DNA from: an uncultured Devosia sp.
Lineage (GTDB): Bacteria; Pseudomonadota; Alphaproteobacteria; Rhizobiales; Devosiaceae
Length of the DNA stretch: 12,195 bases
Assembly (NCBI RefSeq): GCF_946479885.1
Contig: NZ_CAMLHM010000083.1
Coordinates: 1-12,195, forward strand
Direction of reading: 5' to 3'
Below, piece by piece: positions 8,117-12,195 of this stretch. Position numbers and translations under genes: made by a program. Position 1 is the stretch's first letter. Each line of letters begins with the position of its first letter. The notes below the pieces were generated by a model. That model made no database searches. It was not told the DNA's origin and saw nothing but the letters and a program-made list of their open reading frames with translations.

Positions 8117-8132
8117 CGTACCGTACGGTACG
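8117..8132. promoter_or_regulatory. Perfect 16-bp palindrome, likely operator
   Basis: CGTACCGTACGGTACG is identical to its reverse complement. One more CGTAC unit precedes it (8112-8116), so CGTAC-type pentamers run in near-tandem across 8112-8132. The size and symmetry are those of a binding site for a dimeric repressor; ACCGTACGGT cores occur among TetR-type operators, as far as I recall. It lies between ilvD and the GyrI-like gene and could act on either. No regulator gene is adjacent. Confidence 0.6.
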
Positions 8133-8197
8133 TGAGCAAGATGGATCAAGCCGGTGCCGTGCGGTGCGGTAGTGTATCCCGACAACAGGAGTGCATC

Positions 8198-8557
8198 ATG
8201 AAACAGTATCTGCTTGTCGGGCTGCTGGGCCTGACGGTGGCGCCGGCCATGGCGGCGGAATTGACCGGCTGCGGGAGTATCTATGGGTCTGACCCTGTCC
8301 CCGCCAGCATAGGCTTCGCGCTGTCCGAACCGCGTTTGGAGCAGAGGGGCGCGCTGCTGCTGGCGGGGCTGGAGGAGCCGGTGTCCGGACCGACCGCCGA
8401 TATGCAGATCGACGTGCTGTGGACGCGGTTCGAGCAGCGCAATCAATGGATCATCAACGAAGAGTCCAATGCCCGCACGGGCGTCTGTTTCAATGCCGGG
8501 GAAGCCGGCTTTGAGTATTTTGCCGGGCAGGTGCTGAGCGGGCCGGCGGAAAACTAG
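8198..8557 (+). CDS. Exported GyrI-like effector-binding protein, N-terminal part (ends at a premature TAG)
   Basis: A 119-residue reading frame. The first 19 residues (MKQYLLVGLLGLTVAPAMA) form a signal peptide with an A-x-A cleavage site before AELTG, so the product should be exported. The remainder has the first half of a GyrI-like/AraC effector-binding domain: IDVLWTRFEQRNQWI (helix with the family's LW..F), ARTGVCFNAG and FEYFAGQVL (the Y..G strand). The ATG at 8198 is chosen over the longer open frame because AGGAG (8187-8191) precedes it by six bases and it gives a clean signal peptide. The frame stops at TAG 8555-8557, but the rest of the domain continues in the same frame directly after it, so as translated this protein lacks half its fold and may be unstable. 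Confidence 0.75.
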   Translation: MKQYLLVGLLGLTVAPAMAAELTGCGSIYGSDPVPASIGFALSEPRLEQRGALLLAGLEEPVSGPTADMQIDVLWTRFEQRNQWIINEESNARTGVCFNAGEAGFEYFAGQVLSGPAEN

Positions 8558-8785
8558 CCCGAAGCCTTCTCGACGATCGACTTGTCGGCCAGCGCCTATG
8601 CCATCTTCACCCTGACCGGGCAGGCGACCGATGTCAGCGCCGCGCATGCGCTGATCTACCAGGTGAAGCTGGCCGAGGCCGGCCTTGTCGCTGCCGATGC
8701 GCCGGACCTGCTGGTGTTTCCGCCGGGATTTTCGCCGGCGCAGCGCAATGCCCAGATCGAGCTCTGGGTGCCGGTAGCGCCCTAG
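8198..8785 (+). pseudogene. Full GyrI-like domain gene, interrupted by one in-frame TAG
   Basis: After the TAG at 8555-8557 the same frame stays open for 75 codons, to a second TAG at 8783-8785. These codons carry the missing half of a GyrI-like domain: PEAFSTIDLSASAYAIFTLTG matches the family's P.GF...(I/L)PA..YAVF...G strand-turn-strand, a helix follows (AAHALIYQVKLAEAG), then DLLVFPPGFSP and the closing strand QIELWVPV. Counting through the stop gives 119 + 75 residues. No frameshift is needed and codon choice is the same on both sides, so one base change explains the break. Possible explanations are a recent nonsense mutation, a sequencing error, or read-through of UAG. The domain normally binds small amphipathic or drug-like ligands; here it has a signal peptide and no DNA-binding domain. 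Confidence 0.75.
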
Positions 8786-8805
8786 GCGACCGCCGCGGCG
8801 CGCCG

Positions 8806-10485
8806 TCAATCCAGCAGGTTGGCCGTCACCCGGTTGCGGCCGCCGCTCTTGGAGCGATAGAGCGCCGCATCGGCGCGGGCGAGAACCTTGGCCACGTCCT
8901 CAGCGCGACCGGCGCAGGTGATGCCGACGCTGACGGTCATGGCCAGGTCCGGCGCCAGGTTGGTCCAAGACTCGGCGGCCACGGCGGTGCGAATGCGCTG
9001 GCAGTCGGTCAGCGCGGTGACGATGTCCCGGGCGTCGAAGACCAGCAGGAACTCCTCGCCACCCAGCCGCGCGACGAAGCCCTGCCCGTCCATGCCGGAA
9101 GACAGCAACTCGGCCAGCCGGCGCAGCACGGCGTCGCCGGTCGAATGACCGAAGCTGTCATTGACCTTCTTGAAATGGTCGGCATCGACGATGGCGACGG
9201 GAATTGCCGCATTGTGCGGACAGTCGGCAAGCCGTTCGCCCAGCGCGCTGAGGGCATAGCGCCGGTTCTTGAGGCCGGTCAGGTCATCCTCATGGGCCTG
9301 ACGGTCGAGGTCCCGCGTGCGGGTGAGCAGGTCGCGCCGCTCGGTTTCGAGTTCGGCCAGGCGCATCTGGTGCAGCCGCGTTTCAAGCTTGGCGCGTTCG
9401 GCATCGAGCAGGGCCACGCTGAGCTCTGCCATTCCGGTGACCATGCGGGCCCGCGTGTCGGCCACCGAGCTGCGGATGGCGCTTTCGATGGCATGGTAGC
9501 GCTTGTAGTGGTCGAAGGCCTCGGGCGTCCGCCCGGCGCGTTGATAAAGATCCGACAGCAGCCGGTGGGCGCGGAGCACCATGGGCTTTTCGTCATGCTC
9601 GATCAGGGCGGGCAAGACACCCTCGAAGCGGGTGATGGCCGTATCGTACTGACCGAAATGCATGGCGATGCGGGCCAGGTTGAAGGCCGCATCGAGCTGG
9701 AGCGACGCGTAGCCCTTCTGGCTGGCAATGGCGTGGGATCGTGTGGTGGCCTGGTTGGCAGCCTGCTCGTCGCCCATAAAGGCCAGCAGCATGCCGTAAT
9801 TGCCCAGGCCAATGGCCTCGCGATAGGGGTGGTCGGCAGCGCGCGCCAGTTCGATGGCGTCACGCGCGTGGTTCGCGCCGACAGCGACCGCGTCGGCGGC
9901 GAGGTCTGCGTCGCCTTTTTCCAGGGCGTCCGCGGCCAGGTCGACGCCATTGGCGGCCAGATTGTTGAGGATGCAGAACTTGGCTTCCGCGCCCAGGCCC
10001 GTTGCCAGTGGCAGGGCGCGCTGCATGAAGGCCCGCGATTCCAGGTGATTGCCCATATTGTCATGAGCGCCGCCGATGCGATTATAGGCCCAGAACAACA
10101 GGTTCGGATCGCGCAGACGCTGGCCGATCTCGAGGCTGATCGCCAAAACCTGCAGCGCTTCTTCCTGCAGGCCGAGATTGAGATAGGCCAGGGCCTGGAG
10201 CGTCAGCGCCTGGGCCCGGCCAGTCTCGTTGCCGGTGGTTTCATCGAGCGAAGCGGCCCGGCCACAGGCCTCGGCGGCTTCTTCCATATCGCCAGTGCGC
10301 AGCAACTGATTGGCGAGCAGGCGCAGCGCCTCGGCCTCCCGGCCAGGCTCGCCGTTCACCTTGGCGTGATCGATGGCGCGGCGGGCCCACTGCACGCCTT
10401 CAAGATAGTCGCCCCTCAGGCGAGATGCCTCGCTGGCGGCAACAAGGTCTTGAAACATCGCGCTTTTGTTGTCGGCAGCCAACAT
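8806..10485 (-). CDS. Diguanylate cyclase with N-terminal TPR-like repeats
   Basis: About 559 residues. Residues 1-340 are alanine-rich paired helices of the tetratricopeptide type (for example AEALRLLANQLLRTGDMEEA and later NLARIAMHFGQYDTAI). A charged coiled-coil linker follows (about 345-400; LETRLHQMRLAELETERRDL), then a GGDEF domain from DLTGLKNRR at about 401 to the end. The active site GGEEF is intact (475-479) and D434 (AIVDADHFKKVND) is the metal ligand, so it should make cyclic di-GMP. The RxxD inhibitory site before GGEEF is absent. No signal peptide or membrane segment is seen, so it is probably cytoplasmic and controlled by a protein partner of the TPR part. ATG 10485 is chosen because GAGAG precedes it by seven bases; ATG 10518 would add 11 residues. 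Confidence 0.92.
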   Translation of the reverse strand: MLAADNKSAMFQDLVAASEASRLRGDYLEGVQWARRAIDHAKVNGEPGREAEALRLLANQLLRTGDMEEAAEACGRAASLDETTGNETGRAQALTLQALAYLNLGLQEEALQVLAISLEIGQRLRDPNLLFWAYNRIGGAHDNMGNHLESRAFMQRALPLATGLGAEAKFCILNNLAANGVDLAADALEKGDADLAADAVAVGANHARDAIELARAADHPYREAIGLGNYGMLLAFMGDEQAANQATTRSHAIASQKGYASLQLDAAFNLARIAMHFGQYDTAITRFEGVLPALIEHDEKPMVLRAHRLLSDLYQRAGRTPEAFDHYKRYHAIESAIRSSVADTRARMVTGMAELSVALLDAERAKLETRLHQMRLAELETERRDLLTRTRDLDRQAHEDDLTGLKNRRYALSALGERLADCPHNAAIPVAIVDADHFKKVNDSFGHSTGDAVLRRLAELLSSGMDGQGFVARLGGEEFLLVFDARDIVTALTDCQRIRTAVAAESWTNLAPDLAMTVSVGITCAGRAEDVAKVLARADAALYRSKSGGRNRVTANLLD

Positions 10486-10492
10486 GGACGAA

Positions 10493-10497
10493 CTCTC
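10493..10497 (-). promoter_or_regulatory. Ribosome site deciding the diguanylate cyclase start
   Basis: GAGAG on the minus strand lies seven bases before ATG 10485. The upstream in-frame ATG at 10518 has only a poor, distant purine run (AGGGA). Confidence 0.5.
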
Positions 10498-10538
10498 GCT
10501 TCTCCATGTTATTCTCATGTCCAGATTAATCGTTCCCT

Positions 10539-10568
10539 AGACTTCGGACTGCAATCGCACCGAAGACT
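10539..10568. promoter_or_regulatory. Inverted repeat between the diguanylate cyclase and AlkD-like genes
   Basis: AGACTTCGG (10539-10547) is complementary to CCGAAGACT (10560-10568) with one mismatch, around a 12-base spacer that contains TGC-AATC-GCA. It sits in the divergent promoter region, where both genes' promoters must lie, so it could be an operator for either. The evidence is symmetry and place only. Confidence 0.35.
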
Positions 10569-10586
10569 GGGCAAGACGCAACTGCG

Positions 10587-10592
10587 GGGGAG
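10587..10592 (+). promoter_or_regulatory. Ribosome site deciding the AlkD-like start
   Basis: GGGGAG at 10587-10592 is five bases before GTG 10598. It overlaps the other in-frame GTG at 10592, which therefore cannot use it. This favours 10598 as the start. Confidence 0.55.
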
Positions 10593-10597
10593 TGATC

Positions 10598-11314
10598 GTG
10601 CCCGTTACCGCCGAGGGTTTCATTGCCGCGCTATGGGTGGAGCAGTCCGATATCGAACGCGAAAAGATCGGACGTTATTTCAAGAGCGGTGCGGGTGAGT
10701 ATGGCGCGGGCGACCGCTTCATCGGCGTGCGGATGGGCACGGTGTTCGCACTGGCCAAGCAGCATGTAGCGATGGAGCCTGACGAGATCGAGCGCCTGCT
10801 CGAGAGCGACATCCACGAGGCCCGGGCCGGCGCGGTGTCTATCATGGCCAAGCAGTATGAGCGGAAAGCAACCACGGATGAACGGCGTGCCGCGCTGGCG
10901 GCGCTCTACCTGCGCCGGCATGACCGGATCAACAATTGGGACTTGGTGGATCTGGGTGCCTGGCAGGTGCTGGGGCGGTGGCTGCGCGACAGGGATCGCG
11001 GCGTGCTCTACCAGTTGGCGCGGTCGGACAATCTGTGGGAGCGGCGGACCGCGATGTTTGCCACCATGGCCTTCATCAAGCCGCGCCAGTTCGACGACGT
11101 GATTGATATCGCCGAACTGCTGGTCGGCGACCCCGAGGACTTGATCCACAAGGTGGTGGGCGGCATGCTGCGCACGGTGGCGATCCACGACAAGGCGCGG
11201 GTGGAAGCCTTCCTCGAGCGACACGCGGCCACCATGCCGCGGGTCATGCTGCGCTATGCCATCGAGCACTTTCCGCCCGAGGAACGGGCGGACTGGCTGG
11301 GCCGCGGGCGCTAG
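10598..11314 (+). CDS. AlkD-like DNA alkylation repair protein (HEAT repeats)
   Basis: A 238-residue all-helical protein of the AlkC/AlkD family, HEAT-like-repeat DNA glycosylases that remove alkylated bases without base flipping. Family marks are YFKSGAGEYGAGDRFIGVR (28-45), SDIHEARAGAV (70-80), NNWDLVDLGA (112-121), ERRTAMFATMAFI (148-160), DLIHKVVGGMLR (181-192) and LRYAIEHFPPEER (218-230). W114 and D118 correspond to the catalytic-cleft Trp and Asp of Bacillus cereus AlkD, and R150 to its DNA-contacting Arg. The second cleft Trp, expected in a GW.LR context, is G189 here, which may alter or abolish activity. GTG 10598 is preferred over GTG 10592 on ribosome-site spacing. Its TAG stop overlaps that of the convergent gene in one CTAG. 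Confidence 0.88.
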   Translation: MPVTAEGFIAALWVEQSDIEREKIGRYFKSGAGEYGAGDRFIGVRMGTVFALAKQHVAMEPDEIERLLESDIHEARAGAVSIMAKQYERKATTDERRAALAALYLRRHDRINNWDLVDLGAWQVLGRWLRDRDRGVLYQLARSDNLWERRTAMFATMAFIKPRQFDDVIDIAELLVGDPEDLIHKVVGGMLRTVAIHDKARVEAFLERHAATMPRVMLRYAIEHFPPEERADWLGRGR

Positions 11315-11751
11315 TTGTTGATGGAGATGATGGCCCAGGCAGTCTTGTTGCAGGCGTCGTCGTAGCAGATGTTGCTCATCCACAGCGCGCCATTGGCAAA
11401 GCCCACGCCTTCGCTGGTGACGATCAGGTCGGCGAAATCCTGGCTGGAGAGGCCATCGATGGTTTCCTGGGTCAGCAGGCTGTCGAAATTGTCGACCAGG
11501 TCCTGCGGCTCGAGAATGTCATAGACTTCGCCATTGGCGTTGACGGTCAGCGGATAGGCGCCGAGATCGGCGATCGTGGTCGGGTCGCCGAACAGGAACG
11601 CGTCCTGCAACCGGCCAAAGGCTTCGCCGAAGCCGACAGAGTCGCCGTGGATGTTCTCGATCTGCGCCATGACATCTTCCTCGCTCTGGGCGAAGGCGGG
11701 CGCGGCGAGCAGGGGCAGGGCAAAAGCGGCAGCGAGGACGGTCAGGCGCAT
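11311..11751 (-). CDS. Small secreted/periplasmic protein, function unknown
   Basis: A 146-residue protein. Residues 1-21 are a signal peptide: MR, a hydrophobic alanine/leucine core, and AFA before Q22. The mature part is acidic, beginning SEEDVMAQIENIHGD. It then has AFLFGDPTTIADLGAYPLTV, a helix DLVDNFDSLLTQETID, and strand-rich VTSEGVGFANGALWMSNIC. That order of helices and strands resembles NTF2-like (SnoaL-like) cone folds, an inference from pattern only. C129 and C134 could form a disulfide in the periplasm. GGAG precedes the ATG by five bases. It is 60 bases downstream of ubiG on the same strand, so it could share that transcript, and it converges on the AlkD-like gene with overlapping stops. 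I do not recognise a named family. Confidence 0.8.
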   Translation of the reverse strand: MRLTVLAAAFALPLLAAPAFAQSEEDVMAQIENIHGDSVGFGEAFGRLQDAFLFGDPTTIADLGAYPLTVNANGEVYDILEPQDLVDNFDSLLTQETIDGLSSQDFADLIVTSEGVGFANGALWMSNICYDDACNKTAWAIISINN

Positions 11752-11764
11752 GGCGGCTCCGGGA

Positions 11765-11792
11765 TTGAACGCGGGGACCCTAGCGCATTCAA
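11765..11792. promoter_or_regulatory. Inverted repeat between ubiG and the secreted-protein gene
   Basis: TTGAACGCG (11765-11773) is complementary to CGCATTCAA (11784-11792) with one G-T pair, around a 10-base loop. No T-tract follows in either direction. It could be an mRNA hairpin that splits the two genes' expression, an operator for the downstream gene, or chance. Confidence 0.3.
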
Positions 11793-11811
11793 TATCGCTC
11801 GTAACGGGGAA

Positions 11812-12195
11812 TCAGTCGGCGGGGCGCTCCGCCATGATCATATAGTTGATGGCCATGTCGCGTGACTTGCGCCACTCGTCGGCCAGCGGGTGGAATACAA
11901 CCCCGGTCTCGCCGATGACTCTGAGGCCATTGCGCTTGAGCAGGGTCTTGATCTCGTCGGGCGTCAGGAACTTGTTCCAGTCGTGGGTGCCCCGGGGGAG
12001 CCAGCGCAGGACGTTTTCGGCGGCGAACACGGCCAGCGCGCGGGCCCGCAGGGTGCGGTTGAGCGTGGCCGTCAGCGCCAGCCCGCCCGGCTTCACCAGA
12101 TCGGCGCAGCTCTTCATGTAAAGCGGAACATTGTCGACATGCTCGACCACTTCCATGTTGAGCACCATGTCGTATTTTTTGCCCGTCGCGGCCAG
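11812..12195 (-). CDS. ubiG: Ubiquinone biosynthesis O-methyltransferase, C-terminal part (partial)
   Basis: The last 127 residues of UbiG; the N-terminus with the SAM-binding motif I lies beyond the window edge. UbiG carries out both O-methylations in ubiquinone synthesis, at the inner face of the membrane. Clear family blocks are LAATGKKYDMVLNMEVVEHV (the post-I/motif II region), LVKPGGLALTATLNRTLRA (motif III), AENVLRWLPRGTHDW and a KFLTPDEI stretch. The RWLPRGTHDW block and the membrane-contact helix before it are characteristic. The frame runs open to base 12195. The last codons give MIMAERPAD. It is on the minus strand, with the small secreted-protein gene 60 bases downstream. Confidence 0.95.
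   Translation of the reverse strand: MAATGKKYDMVLNMEVVEHVDNVPLYMKSCADLVKPGGLALTATLNRTLRARALAVFAAENVLRWLPRGTHDWNKFLTPDEIKTLLKRNGLRVIGETGVVFHPLADEWRKSRDMAINYMIMAERPAD

Noticed and set aside
8066..8197. 44-codon upstream extension of the GyrI-like gene
   Set aside because: It reads through the promoter region and 16-bp palindrome and would bury the signal peptide; ATG 8198 has an AGGAG site.
9145..10698. 517-codon open frame on the plus strand
   Set aside because: It runs antisense to the diguanylate cyclase, whose minus-strand translation has intact GGDEF and TPR features. The plus-strand product has no recognisable domain and is a by-product of GC-rich codon use.

Overview
The window is GC-rich, tightly packed bacterial DNA. 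Protein signatures point to an alphaproteobacterium of the order Hyphomicrobiales, perhaps a Devosia-like organism (the genus is a guess). The evidence is a cluster of ComF, glutaredoxin GrxC, a nitrilase-family amidase and a DUF1178 protein, flanked by an NDUFAF5-like methyltransferase. UbiG and a GC-rich palindromic intergenic repeat of a type I recall from this group also fit. No rRNA, tRNA, CRISPR array, transposase or phage gene was seen. Most of the window looks like ordinary chromosomal housekeeping DNA.

Layout. (1) 1-150: the last 29 codons of an unidentified gene and a strong intrinsic terminator. (2) 151-1985, minus strand: a small cupin, then a P-loop kinase directly downstream of the NDUFAF5-like methyltransferase, with one base between them. 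(3) 2027-4807, plus strand: comF, grxC, nitrilase-family hydrolase, DUF1178 protein (TTG start) and MmcQ/YjbR-like protein (GTG start), probably one transcription unit diverging from the methyltransferase. (4) 4808-5786: an intergenic hairpin and an aldo/keto reductase. (5) 5787-6164: 378 bases with no gene, holding a series of inverted repeats. (6) 6165-8018, minus strand: ilvD (dihydroxy-acid dehydratase). (7) 8019-8197: a divergent promoter region with a perfect 16-bp palindrome. (8) 8198-8785, plus strand: an exported GyrI-like effector-binding domain protein, cut in mid-domain by one in-frame TAG. (9) 8806-10485, minus strand: a soluble TPR-GGDEF diguanylate cyclase. (10) 10598-11314, plus strand: an AlkD-like HEAT-repeat DNA glycosylase, ending on a CTAG shared with the next, convergent gene. 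(11) 11311-11751, minus strand: a small secreted protein. (12) 11812-12195, minus strand: the C-terminal part of ubiG.

How the genes relate. GrxC and the nitrilase-family protein (possibly a deaminated-glutathione amidase) are both tied to glutathione. UbiG and the NDUFAF5-like methyltransferase are both tied to the respiratory chain (ubiquinone synthesis; possibly complex I assembly). IlvD is an iron-sulfur enzyme of branched-chain amino acid synthesis. The diguanylate cyclase and AlkD-like gene are divergent and functionally separate.

I did not find a convincing new multi-gene system. The best leads are the TAG-interrupted exported GyrI-like gene, the 16-bp palindrome between it and ilvD, the loss of a tryptophan expected in the AlkD-like protein, and the palindromic elements downstream of ilvD.
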